A DNA stretch of 64,000 bases from Pseudorhodobacter turbinis (GTDB lineage: Bacteria > Pseudomonadota > Alphaproteobacteria > Rhodobacterales > Rhodobacteraceae): contig NZ_CP039964.1 of the NCBI RefSeq assembly GCF_005234135.1, positions 2,162,001 to 2,226,000 on the forward strand, written 5' to 3'. Below the pieces are notes generated by a model. The model made no database searches, was not told where the DNA came from, and worked only from the letters and a program-made list of their open reading frames with translations. Position numbers and translations under genes: made by a program. Below, piece after piece: positions 25,360-34,320 of this stretch (the stretch's first letter is position 1; each line of letters begins with the position of its first letter).

Positions 25360-26322
25360 ATGAAAACTCTTTTAACGGTCATCCTTAATTGGCGCACTGC
25401 CGATATGACGCTGAGCGCGGCAGAAGTCGCATTGCGCGAGATGAAAGGCATTCCCGGTGCTTTAACGATCGTGGATAATGACAGCGGGGACGGCTCTTAC
25501 GAAAAGCTGTCTGCGGCTGTGGCCGAGCGTGGTTGGGACAAGGGTGAGATCCCTGTGCGGGTGATCCAGTCGGGTCACAACGGCGGTTTTGGGGCGGGGA
25601 ATAATGTGGGGATCCGTGCGGGCTTGCCCGGTGGTGACCGCCCCGATTATGTCTATATCCTCAACTCTGACGCTTTTCCGTCCGTCGGGGCGATCCGGGC
25701 GCTTTACAACCATTTGGAAGACAACCCGAAGACCGGTTTTACCGGCAGCTATGTGCATGGTGAAGATGGCACTCCGCATCGCGCCGCCTTTCGTTTCCCG
25801 TCCATCGCGGGGGAGTTTGAGAGCTCTGTCCGTTTTGGTCCGGTATCCCGCCTTTTGCACCGCTATATTGTGGCGCAGCCGATCCCCGAGACGACAACGC
25901 GCGTTGATTGGCTTGTTGGCGCCAGCTTGATGATGCGCCAGTCTGTGCTGGATGAGGTCGGCCTGTTTGACGAAACCTTTTTCCTTTATTTTGAGGAAAC
26001 GGAACTGTCCCACCGTGCTGCCGCCGCCGGATACCCTTCTGATTTCGTGCGCACGAGTACCGTCATGCATATCGGGTCGGTCTCGACCGGAATGAAAACC
26101 TGGGCAAGGATGCCAAGCTACTGGTTTGACAGCCGTCTTTACTATTTCACCAAAGTGCATGGGCGCGGTTATGCTGCCCTTGCCACATTATCGCTCGTTT
26201 TCGGGTCTATCCTATGGCGGTTGCGACTGTTGTTTCAGCGCAAGGAGAGGGCAGATCCACCCCATTTTCTTCGGGATTTGATAGCCCATACGGCGCGATC
26301 CATTTTTAGGCATCGCGCGTAA
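25360..26322 (+). CDS. Family 2 glycosyltransferase inside the PKS-NRPS locus
   Basis: 320 residues, rhamnosyltransferase-like GT2: VILNWRTADMTLSA at the start, the metal site ILNSDAFPS (near residue 103), WLVGASLMMRQSVLDEVGLFDE and FFLYFEETELSHRAAAAGY. A GGAG ribosome site precedes the ATG, three bases after the PKS stop, and the NRPS follows after about 40 bases, so all are co-transcribed. It may glycosylate the PKS-NRPS product or belong to the EPS pathway; the sequence does not decide. Confidence 0.85.
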   Translation: MKTLLTVILNWRTADMTLSAAEVALREMKGIPGALTIVDNDSGDGSYEKLSAAVAERGWDKGEIPVRVIQSGHNGGFGAGNNVGIRAGLPGGDRPDYVYILNSDAFPSVGAIRALYNHLEDNPKTGFTGSYVHGEDGTPHRAAFRFPSIAGEFESSVRFGPVSRLLHRYIVAQPIPETTTRVDWLVGASLMMRQSVLDEVGLFDETFFLYFEETELSHRAAAAGYPSDFVRTSTVMHIGSVSTGMKTWARMPSYWFDSRLYYFTKVHGRGYAALATLSLVFGSILWRLRLLFQRKERADPPHFLRDLIAHTARSIFRHRA

Positions 26323-26361
26323 TATTATGTGTGCCCCGCATGTTGCGGGAAGGAGTTAACG

Positions 26362-29300
26362 ATGTCGGACGCCCTGATTTTTGGCAACCAGTCCCTTACC
26401 ATTCAATGTGCAGAAAGTATTATTTATCAAGGCCATAGAGTGGTGGCCATGGTCACGGAGAACCCGGATGTGCGGGCGTGGGCGCAGGCAAAAGGTATTC
26501 GTGTCGAGGTGCCAAGCGACGCGCATTTGCTGGATATCCATGTCGATTGGCTGCTCTCGATTGCCTACCTGCATGTGATCCCCGAATCGGTTTTGGCGCT
26601 GGCGGATCAGACGGTGAATTTCCATGACGGCCCCCTGCCGCGATATGCGGGCCTCAACGCGCCGGTCTGGGCAATTCTGAATGGCGAGACGCAGCACGGC
26701 ATCACATGGCACCGCATGGTCGCCGGTGTGGATGAGGGCGCAATTCTGGAGCAGCGCCTGTTTGATGTCGCCCCCGATGATACGGCGCTGACGCTTAACA
26801 CTAAATGTTTCGAGGCAGCGATCGAAAGCTTCCCTGCCGTTCTGGCCGCCTTGGCATCCAGCGCGCCGGGCACCGCGCAAGACCTGACCGCCCGCACACA
26901 ATACCGCCGCGCGGATCGTCCCGAAGCGGCTGCACGGCTGGATTTCACGCAAACCGCCGAGCAGGTCTATGCTTTGGTGCGCGGATTGGATCATGGTATC
27001 TACGCCAACCCTGTGGCCCTGCCCAAGCTGGAGGTGGATGGCCGCATTTTGCTGGTGACAGGGGCCGAAATTATTCGGGGGCAAGGCATGCCGGGGACGG
27101 TGCTTGTCACAGCACCCGACGGGCTTTTTGTTGCCTGCGGGCAGGGTGCGATACGGCTTACGGGCTTGATGGACCTTGCGGGCTATGCTGTTTGTCCGAC
27201 CACGTTGAATGTGACCAGTCTTGCCAGCCCTGGCGATGCGGCGGCGGAAATCACTGCGGCCATTGCTGCTGCGGCCCCGATTGAAGGGGCCATGCGCCGG
27301 GCTTTGGCCGCCGTGACCGCGCTGGAGATGCCGCAAGTCAAGGCCCCGAGCACCGCGGATTGGCAAAGCCTGCCATATGCGGCACCGCTGTTTGCAACCG
27401 CTATCGGTATGGCACGGGCGTTGGGGCAGGATACGGTTGATCTTGCAATTAAAAGCCCCAACCAGTCGCTGTATGTTTCGGGTTGGTCGCCATTGCATGT
27501 CGACGCCAGCGGCACCATTGCGCAAGCAGAGGCCGCCTTGCCTCTGACCGCCGCCTTGCAAGCCCCCGGTTTTGCCGTCGATCTGCCGCGTCGGGATCCT
27601 GCGCTTGTTGCCTTGCAAACGCCCTTGGTTGCCTTGGCGATGGATGGCCCGGTCACAGGCTCGGCGATCACGGTCACGCCGGACAGGTTCCACTTTGATG
27701 CAGCCCGTATGAGCACCGAAGATGCCACCGCACTTGCTGCGCGGCTTTCGGTTTTGGCAAAAGCGCTGGCCGATGCGGATCCCGATACCCCCTGCGCCGC
27801 CTTGCCGATCATGCCCGAGGCAGAGCGCGACCTGATCTTGAACCGTTTGAATGATACGGCGGTTGAATATGACCGGACCCAAACCATCCATCAGGCGTTT
27901 GAGGTGCAGGCCGCCAAAACGCCGGATGCTGTCGCGGTGGTTTTTGAATCTCAAAGCCTGACCTATGCAGAGCTGAATGCACGGGCCAACCGTGCTGCGC
28001 ATGTCTTGATGGAGATGGGCGTCGGGCCGGGGGTGTTGACCGGGCTTTATATCAACCGCTCGCTTCATATGCTGGTCGGGGCGCTGGCGATTATGAAGGC
28101 CGGCGGGGCCTATGTTCCGATAGACCCTGCCTATCCGGCGGATCGTATTGCGCTTTTCATTGAGGATAGCGCGGCAGGGGTGATCGTTACCCAGACGGCG
28201 TTGACGGGTGGTTTGCCGATGGGGCCGCAGGCCCTGTGCCTTGATACGGACCCGCGCATTGCCTTGGCACCCGAAACCAACCCCAATAGCGGCGTCACCA
28301 GTGCCGATCTGGCCTATATGATTTATACGTCCGGCTCTACCGGCAGGCCGAAGGGCGTGATGGTGGAACATGGCAATGTCGTGAACTTCTTTGTCGGGAT
28401 GGATCAACGGATTGACCATGCCGAGGGTTCTGTCCTGCTGGGGGTCACATCGCTTTCGTTTGATATCTCGGTGTTGGAGCTGTTCTGGACAATCGCCCGC
28501 GGTTTCAAACTGGTTTTGTCATCGGATGAGAACCGGACGCTGGTCGCCTCCGGGCCGGTTACGGCCGGCAAGGGGATGGAGTTCTCTATCTATTACTGGG
28601 GCAATGACGATGGTGTCGGCCCCAAGAAATACGAGATGCTGCTGGAAGGCGCGAAATTCGCTGATGTAAACGGGTTCTGCGCAGTCTGGACGCCAGAGCG
28701 GCATTTCCACGCCTTTGGTGGCCCCTATCCGAACCCCTCGGTGACGGGGGCGGCGGTTGCGGCGGTGACAAGGAATGTTGATGTGCGTGCGGGATCGTGC
28801 GTGGCGCCGTTGCACCATCCCGCGCGTATCGCCGAGGAATGGAGCGTCATTGACAATCTGACCAACGGGCGCGCGGGGCTTGCCTTTGCCTCTGGCTGGC
28901 ATCCCGATGATTTTGTGCTGCGTCCTGAAAATACACCGCCCAAAAACCGCGATGCGCTGTTTGCCTCTATTGATCAGGTGCGCCGGTTGTGGCGCGGTGA
29001 TGTGGTGGATTTCCCGACGGCCACTGGCCATTTCGGGGTGACCACGCAGCCGCGTCCGGTATCAAAAGAGCTTCCCGTTTGGGTCACCACCGCCGGCAAT
29101 CCCGCCACATGGCGAGAGGCAGGCGAGATTGGGGCCAATGTGCTGACCCACCTGTTGGGCCAGACGGTTGCGGAGGTCGGGGAGAAGATCAAGATCTATC
29201 ACGCCGCCCTGCGCAAGGCCGGCCATAACCCCGATGACTTTAGCGTTTCACTAATGCTGCACACCTATATCGCGGGCGACCGTGAAACCGCACGCGAAGG

Positions 29301-30876
29301 TGCGCGGGGTCCGATGAAGGATTATCTGCGCTCTGCCGCCGGTTTGATCAAGCAATACGCATGGGCCTTTCCGGCGTTCAAAAAGCCTGCGGGCATTGAA
29401 AACCCGACGGAGATCGACCTGCAATCCCTGACCGAAGAGGAAAACGAGGCCATCCTCGATTTCGCGTTCAACCGCTACTTTGAGGATGCCGGCCTGTTCG
29501 GCACCGTTGAGGATTGCGTCGCGCGGGTTGAACGTCTCAAGCAGATCGGCGTGACAGAGGTGGCATGCCTTATCGACTACGGGATCCCCACCGATAAGGT
29601 AATGGCGGGGCTGCATCCGCTGGTCGAGGTGCTGCGCCGTTCCAACGAGACGGGGCCCGCGGCGGATGATTTTTCTATCGCGGCACAGCTTGTCCGTCAC
29701 AAGGTTACCCATTTGCAATGCACCCCGTCCATGGCGCGCATGATCGCGATGAACGAGGATAGCCGTGCCGCATTGGCGTGCGTTAAAACTCTGTTGCTTG
29801 GCGGAGAGGCGCTGTCGGCGGCCTTGGTCGCGGATTTGGCCGAAGCGACGGCTGCGCGCATTGAAAACATGTATGGGCCGACCGAAACCACCATCTGGTC
29901 CACCACAGCCACGGCAGGGCAGGGGGCGGTGAATATCGGCACCCCCATCGCCAACACGCAGGCCTATGTGCTGGATGACGATCTGAATCCGGTCTCATTT
30001 GGCGTGGCGGGGGAGCTATGGATCGGTGGTGAGGGGGTCACGCGCGGCTATTGGCAGTACGAAGACCAAACCGCCAGCAGCTTCCTGCCCAACCCTTTCC
30101 ATGCGGGGCGTATGTACCGCACCGGCGACCTTGCGTCCTGGAATGCCGATGGCACGCTTGATTTCCTTGGTCGTGCCGATCATCAGGTCAAATTGCGCGG
30201 CCACCGGATTGAGTTGGGGGAGGTGGAGGCCGTGCTGGAAGCCCAGCCCGAGGTGAACCAGGCCGTCGTTATGGCACGCGAAGATACCGCCGGCGATCTG
30301 CGTCTTGTGGCCTATGTTCGCGGCACAGCATCCGAGGCGGAATTGCGCGATGCGATCGGGCAGGCGTTGCCCGCCCATATGGTGCCGCAGCATTTTGTGC
30401 GGCTGGATGCTTTCCCGCTGACGCCGAACCGCAAGGTGGACCGCAAGGCCTTGCCTGCGCCGGTAAGCGCGATGCCGAAGGTTGAAACCTACGTCGCCCC
30501 ACTGGGTGTGGCCGAGGCGCTGGCCGCCGTGTGGGTCCAGGTGTTGGGGGTCGCGAAAGTCGGGGCCAAGGACAACTTCTTTGCGCTGGGGGGGCACTCG
30601 CTTTTGGCTGTGCAGGCCCACCGTGAAATCCGTGCCAGTCTGGGCGTGGCCAAGCTGTCGATCACCGATATTTTCCGCTTTCCGGTGTTGGAGAAACTGG
30701 CCGCACATATCGAATCCTCGATGGAGGGGCCAGTTGTCGCGACATTGGCCCCAGCGGCAGATCCCATTCAGGCACAGACGCATGTACCGGCAAAAGCTGC
30801 CGAGCCTACGAATCCGAGCCGTACAGATGCAATGGCGCGGCGGCGGGCGATGCGCTCTGCTCGGTTGAGTGATTGA
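26362..30876 (+). CDS. NRPS: formyltransferase - A domain interrupted by FMN monooxygenase - PCP
   Basis: 1,504 residues. 1-300: formyltransferase of the Fmt/GART type with the triad in NFHDGPLP (Asn, His) and VDEGAIL (Asp). About 500-735: first half of the A domain, YTSGSTGRPKGV and FDISVLELFW. About 736-1096: luciferase-like FMN monooxygenase (FSIYYWGNDDG, VWTPERHFHAFGGPYPNP, ASGWHPDDF), like the MupA/Atu3671 family. A domain resumes with MYGPTETTIW, YRTGDLA, NRKVDRKALP. PCP: GGHSLLAV (about 1410). There is no condensation domain, so it looks like a starter module. The specificity residues read DILQLGMIWK, a glycine code. A strong AAGGAG site supports ATG 26362. Confidence 0.93.
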   Translation: MSDALIFGNQSLTIQCAESIIYQGHRVVAMVTENPDVRAWAQAKGIRVEVPSDAHLLDIHVDWLLSIAYLHVIPESVLALADQTVNFHDGPLPRYAGLNAPVWAILNGETQHGITWHRMVAGVDEGAILEQRLFDVAPDDTALTLNTKCFEAAIESFPAVLAALASSAPGTAQDLTARTQYRRADRPEAAARLDFTQTAEQVYALVRGLDHGIYANPVALPKLEVDGRILLVTGAEIIRGQGMPGTVLVTAPDGLFVACGQGAIRLTGLMDLAGYAVCPTTLNVTSLASPGDAAAEITAAIAAAAPIEGAMRRALAAVTALEMPQVKAPSTADWQSLPYAAPLFATAIGMARALGQDTVDLAIKSPNQSLYVSGWSPLHVDASGTIAQAEAALPLTAALQAPGFAVDLPRRDPALVALQTPLVALAMDGPVTGSAITVTPDRFHFDAARMSTEDATALAARLSVLAKALADADPDTPCAALPIMPEAERDLILNRLNDTAVEYDRTQTIHQAFEVQAAKTPDAVAVVFESQSLTYAELNARANRAAHVLMEMGVGPGVLTGLYINRSLHMLVGALAIMKAGGAYVPIDPAYPADRIALFIEDSAAGVIVTQTALTGGLPMGPQALCLDTDPRIALAPETNPNSGVTSADLAYMIYTSGSTGRPKGVMVEHGNVVNFFVGMDQRIDHAEGSVLLGVTSLSFDISVLELFWTIARGFKLVLSSDENRTLVASGPVTAGKGMEFSIYYWGNDDGVGPKKYEMLLEGAKFADVNGFCAVWTPERHFHAFGGPYPNPSVTGAAVAAVTRNVDVRAGSCVAPLHHPARIAEEWSVIDNLTNGRAGLAFASGWHPDDFVLRPENTPPKNRDALFASIDQVRRLWRGDVVDFPTATGHFGVTTQPRPVSKELPVWVTTAGNPATWREAGEIGANVLTHLLGQTVAEVGEKIKIYHAALRKAGHNPDDFSVSLMLHTYIAGDRETAREGARGPMKDYLRSAAGLIKQYAWAFPAFKKPAGIENPTEIDLQSLTEEENEAILDFAFNRYFEDAGLFGTVEDCVARVERLKQIGVTEVACLIDYGIPTDKVMAGLHPLVEVLRRSNETGPAADDFSIAAQLVRHKVTHLQCTPSMARMIAMNEDSRAALACVKTLLLGGEALSAALVADLAEATAARIENMYGPTETTIWSTTATAGQGAVNIGTPIANTQAYVLDDDLNPVSFGVAGELWIGGEGVTRGYWQYEDQTASSFLPNPFHAGRMYRTGDLASWNADGTLDFLGRADHQVKLRGHRIELGEVEAVLEAQPEVNQAVVMAREDTAGDLRLVAYVRGTASEAELRDAIGQALPAHMVPQHFVRLDAFPLTPNRKVDRKALPAPVSAMPKVETYVAPLGVAEALAAVWVQVLGVAKVGAKDNFFALGGHSLLAVQAHREIRASLGVAKLSITDIFRFPVLEKLAAHIESSMEGPVVATLAPAADPIQAQTHVPAKAAEPTNPSRTDAMARRRAMRSARLSD

Positions 30877-31498
30877 TCTTGAATCACTTTTAGCTGCGGC
30901 GCGCGCAATTGCGCCGCAGGGGGTCGTCATTGCGGCAAGTGACCCAAGGGCCCCCTCGCCCCCCCTTTGGCGAGGGGAGATATTAGCAGGTTCGGTTCCA
31001 AAACGGTTGATGGAATTTGCGGCGGGCAGGGCTGCTGCGCGTGCGGCAATGGCTGCGTTTGGCCCTGCCTGTGCAATCCCGATGGGGTCCGATCGCGCGC
31101 CGATTTGGCCTGACGGGATCAGCGGTTCCATCACCCATAGTGCGACGGCTTGCCTTGCGGCCGTTACCCGCGCCCCGACCCTGATCGGTATTGATCTGGA
31201 ACCGGCAACCCCGCTAGAGGCTGACCTGTGGGACATCGTGCTGTCGCCGCCAGAACGCGCGACATTGGGCACGGGCCTACACGCCAAACTGATTTTTTCG
31301 GCGAAAGAGGCGGCCTATAAGGCGCAATACGCCCGATCCAGAACCTTGCTGGAATTTGACGCGCTGGAGATCACCTTGGGGCATGGCCAGTTTACGGCCC
31401 GCTTTACGCAAGATGTGCCGCATTTCCCGCAAAACACGCTTTTGCACGGGCGGTTTTGCCAAAGCGAGGGCCATTTTCTGACCCTTGTTGCGGCGTAA
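30869..31498 (+). CDS. 4'-phosphopantetheinyl transferase (EntD/Sfp type)
   Basis: 209 residues. Blocks: EFAAGRAAARAAM, DRAPIWPDGISGSITHS (substrate loop with the conserved HS), IGIDLEP (magnesium-binding aspartate and glutamate) and FSAKEAAYKAQY (catalytic WxxKEAxxK-like region). It moves phosphopantetheine from coenzyme A to the serines of the PKS ACP and NRPS PCP. It starts with a GTG overlapping the NRPS end by eight bases, so it is the last gene of the biosynthetic operon. Confidence 0.92.
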   Translation: MIDLESLLAAARAIAPQGVVIAASDPRAPSPPLWRGEILAGSVPKRLMEFAAGRAAARAAMAAFGPACAIPMGSDRAPIWPDGISGSITHSATACLAAVTRAPTLIGIDLEPATPLEADLWDIVLSPPERATLGTGLHAKLIFSAKEAAYKAQYARSRTLLEFDALEITLGHGQFTARFTQDVPHFPQNTLLHGRFCQSEGHFLTLVAA

Positions 31499-31510
31499 TG
31501 CGGCGTTGGG

Positions 31511-32221
31511 TCAGGCCCAGACAACATCGCCCAAAAAGATATAGCCCGCCCCGTAGATCGTCTTGATCAACAGCGGGTTTTTGGGGTCTTCGCCCAGCTT
31601 GGTGCGCAGCCGCGAAATCCGCACATCCATCGCGCGGTCAAAGCTGTCACCTGCCGCGCCGCCAAGGCTTTCTTGCATTTGTGCGCGTGAAATCAATCGT
31701 TTAGGGGATTCCAGAAACAGGCGCAACACCTCACCCTCGGCATGGGAAAAGGCAACCTCGGCACCGTCTTTGTTGACCAGAAGGTAGCGGTCGAACAGGG
31801 CGGTCCACCCCTCAAAACGCGCTTCTTGGGCCACCCGTTCCGTGCCGCTGCGGCCCTTGCGCAGATGGGCGCGGACGCGGGCGACGACCTCGGCGGGATC
31901 AAAGGGTTTGATGATGTAGTCATCTGCGCCCAGCTCCAACCCTGTTACGCGGTCTTGTACCTGTGCGCGCCCTGAAATGATGATAATCACCGCCCCCGAT
32001 TCCAGCGCCAAACGGTGGACAAGCGCCAAGCCGTCGCGGTCGGGCAACCCCAGATCGACCAAGCACACATCCGGTGTGACCCGGTTCAGGGCGGCTTCGA
32101 ATTCGGTCGCGCGGGCATAAGCAAGGGTGCGCAGACCGGCCTCCTCCAGCGCGTCTTGCAGCATGCGGCGAATTTCGGGTTCATCATCCAGAATGGCGAC
32201 AAGGGGGGCTTTTGCGGTCAT
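31511..32221 (-). CDS. Two-component response regulator, OmpR type
   Basis: 236 residues. Receiver domain about 1-120 with the acidic pair DDEPEIRR, phosphoacceptor aspartate in VCLVDLGLPDRDG and lysine in YIIKPFD; C-terminal winged helix about 140-232 with MDVRISRLRTKLGEDPKNP and IKTIYGAGYIF. The start ATG at 32221 overlaps the kinase stop as ATGA, so the longer frame is discarded and translation is coupled. Its targets are unknown; the divergent acyl-CoA ligase/ABC operon beyond the kinase gene is an obvious candidate. Confidence 0.93.
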   Translation of the reverse strand: MTAKAPLVAILDDEPEIRRMLQDALEEAGLRTLAYARATEFEAALNRVTPDVCLVDLGLPDRDGLALVHRLALESGAVIIIISGRAQVQDRVTGLELGADDYIIKPFDPAEVVARVRAHLRKGRSGTERVAQEARFEGWTALFDRYLLVNKDGAEVAFSHAEGEVLRLFLESPKRLISRAQMQESLGGAAGDSFDRAMDVRISRLRTKLGEDPKNPLLIKTIYGAGYIFLGDVVWA

Positions 32222-34143
32222 GGGGCCTCTGGGGTCAAAAGGGCGGCGAGCTGCGTCTCGTCGAAAGGTTTGGTTAGCACCGGAAACTGTGCGGCTGCGC
32301 GTGCGCGCAGCGGGTTCGTCGGCGGCAAAGACGTCATCAGGAAACATCGCCCCTTCATACCGTTTTGCGCAAGGGTTTCCACAAGGTCCACCCCCGTCAG
32401 CGTTCCGGGAAGGGAAATATCGCTAAGGACCATGGTTAGGCCCGGCAAGCCGGCAAGGGCAAGCCCCTCATCCGCGCTGCCCGCCTCGATCACCGAATGG
32501 CCCATGGCGCGCAGCATTTCGCGCACGCCTTCGCGGATCTCGATGCGGTCCTCGACCAACAGCACCATGCCGGGTTCGGTGGCTTTGTGTACGGGGCGCA
32601 AGGGCAGGCGCAGCGTGACCATGCCGCCGCCCGTGGCGCGGTTGCGCAGACGCACCGTGCCGCCCGCCAAGGTAACTTGGTCATAGACCATCGCCAGCCC
32701 GAGGCCCGATCCTTCGCCGCCTTTGGTGGTGAAGAACGGGTCCAGCCCCCGTTCCAGCGCGGTTTCGGAAAAGCCGGGGCCGTCATCTTCGACCACCAGT
32801 TCCAGCCATGTCTCGCGCAGGGCGCGGGCGGTCAGGGTGATCTTGCCCGCCTTGGCACCCATCGCGTCGCGGGCATTGAGCACGAGGTTCACAAGCGCGT
32901 CTTGCAACATGCCTGCATCCAGCAGCAAGGGGGGCTCCAGTCCCTCGCGGGCCATCCAGAGGGTGATCTGTTCGGGCAGGATCGGATCGGCAAGCACCGA
33001 CAGATCGGCCAGAAACTGCTTCATATCGGTGACGACGGGCCGCAGCTCTCGCTTGCCGGAAATCCCTGCGATCCTATCCAGCAATGTGCCCCCGCGGCGG
33101 GCGGCGGCGATGGTGGCTGCCACGATCTCGGCGGCGCTATCGGGCAAAGAGACCCGTTCCAGCCGCCCTTGCAGCCCCAGAATGATGGTCAGCAGATTGG
33201 CGAAGTCATGGGCAAGGCCGCTGGTCAGCTGTGCCGCCAATTCCCGCTTGCGGGTTTGCATCAGGGCAGAGCGTGCCTGTACCTCTTCGGTCACGTTCAT
33301 CGCCAGAATATAGACGCCGTTTATCGGCCCGTCACCGGTTTGATCGGGGGTAAAGGCGGCCCGTATCCGTCGCCCGCTTGCATCATCGGCAAATTCAAAG
33401 ACCGAAGGTTCCCCCTCCAGCGCGCGGAGTAGATAGGGCTCGATCTTACTGAAGCTGGGTTCGCCCAAGGCCTCGCGGCCCGTCAGGCCCAGAATGCTTT
33501 GGGGCCGCCCTGCGCCGGGCATGACGGACGAAAGGCGCCGGTTGGTATAGGTATAGCGCAGCTCGCAATCAACATGGGCGATATGGGCGGGCATCATCTC
33601 GGTGGTCAACCGGGTGCGGGCTTCCATTTCCATCAACTGGCGCTTGGTTTCCTCTAGCGCGATATTGGCCGAGGCAAGCTGCCGGTTGGCCTGCGACAAA
33701 CGCTCGGCATTGGCCAGGACCTGCCCTGATAATTCCTCTGACCTTGCGCGTAGCAAGCCTTCCTGAACCTTGATCTCGGTGATGTCGGTATAGACCGTGA
33801 TCCAGCCGCCCGTGGTCAAAGGTGCCCCCTCGACCGAGACCCAGCGGCCATTGGGGCGCATCCGTTCCATATAATGCGGCTCAAACGCGCGGGCTGCCTC
33901 GACCCTTGCGGTCACGGCTGCCTCAATATCATCGACCTCGCCATATTCATTACGCCCGACCAGATAGCGGATCGTATCCTCAAACAGCGCACCACGGGTA
34001 GAGAGGGATTCCGGTAGGTTGAACATCTCGCAAAAGCGACGGTTGCAGACGGCAAGCCGAAGGTCGCTGTCATAGATCGAAAGCGCCTGCTGGATCAGAT
34101 TCAATCCGGCGGCGGTCATTGCGGTGGTAATGTCTTGTCCCAT
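32218..34143 (-). CDS. Hybrid PAS sensor histidine kinase with C-terminal receiver
   Basis: 641 residues without membrane helices, so probably cytoplasmic. Two PAS-like domains (about 8-130 and 180-330) with a coiled coil between them, a phosphoacceptor histidine in TSGLAHDFANLLTI, ATP-binding motifs NLVLNARDAM, DDGPGFSE and GSGLGLAM, and a receiver (about 515-638) with phosphoaspartate in VLSDISLPG. The start at 34143 has a very good ribosome site (AAAGGAGG). It is co-expressed with the response regulator and divergent from the acyl-CoA ligase gene. Confidence 0.92.
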   Translation of the reverse strand: MGQDITTAMTAAGLNLIQQALSIYDSDLRLAVCNRRFCEMFNLPESLSTRGALFEDTIRYLVGRNEYGEVDDIEAAVTARVEAARAFEPHYMERMRPNGRWVSVEGAPLTTGGWITVYTDITEIKVQEGLLRARSEELSGQVLANAERLSQANRQLASANIALEETKRQLMEMEARTRLTTEMMPAHIAHVDCELRYTYTNRRLSSVMPGAGRPQSILGLTGREALGEPSFSKIEPYLLRALEGEPSVFEFADDASGRRIRAAFTPDQTGDGPINGVYILAMNVTEEVQARSALMQTRKRELAAQLTSGLAHDFANLLTIILGLQGRLERVSLPDSAAEIVAATIAAARRGGTLLDRIAGISGKRELRPVVTDMKQFLADLSVLADPILPEQITLWMAREGLEPPLLLDAGMLQDALVNLVLNARDAMGAKAGKITLTARALRETWLELVVEDDGPGFSETALERGLDPFFTTKGGEGSGLGLAMVYDQVTLAGGTVRLRNRATGGGMVTLRLPLRPVHKATEPGMVLLVEDRIEIREGVREMLRAMGHSVIEAGSADEGLALAGLPGLTMVLSDISLPGTLTGVDLVETLAQNGMKGRCFLMTSLPPTNPLRARAAAQFPVLTKPFDETQLAALLTPEAP

Positions 34144-34320
34144 TGCGCGCGTCCTCCTTTCATTGGTTAACATCGGGGGCCGGTCCCGGGGAAGGCGTAA
34201 ATCACGTCTGTAACAATTCGCAAGATTTGCGAAAAAGTCACGCAAGCATTGCAAGCGACCTATAGGCTTAACAAGCTGGGGATGATTAACGAATCGTTTC
34301 GGCATCAAGGGGGGACTTGA

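Noticed and set aside
26356..28419. 687-codon antisense frame across the NRPS formyltransferase and A-domain region
   Set aside because: It has the composition of a mirror frame (rich in Arg, His, Gln) and the opposite strand encodes clear NRPS motifs.
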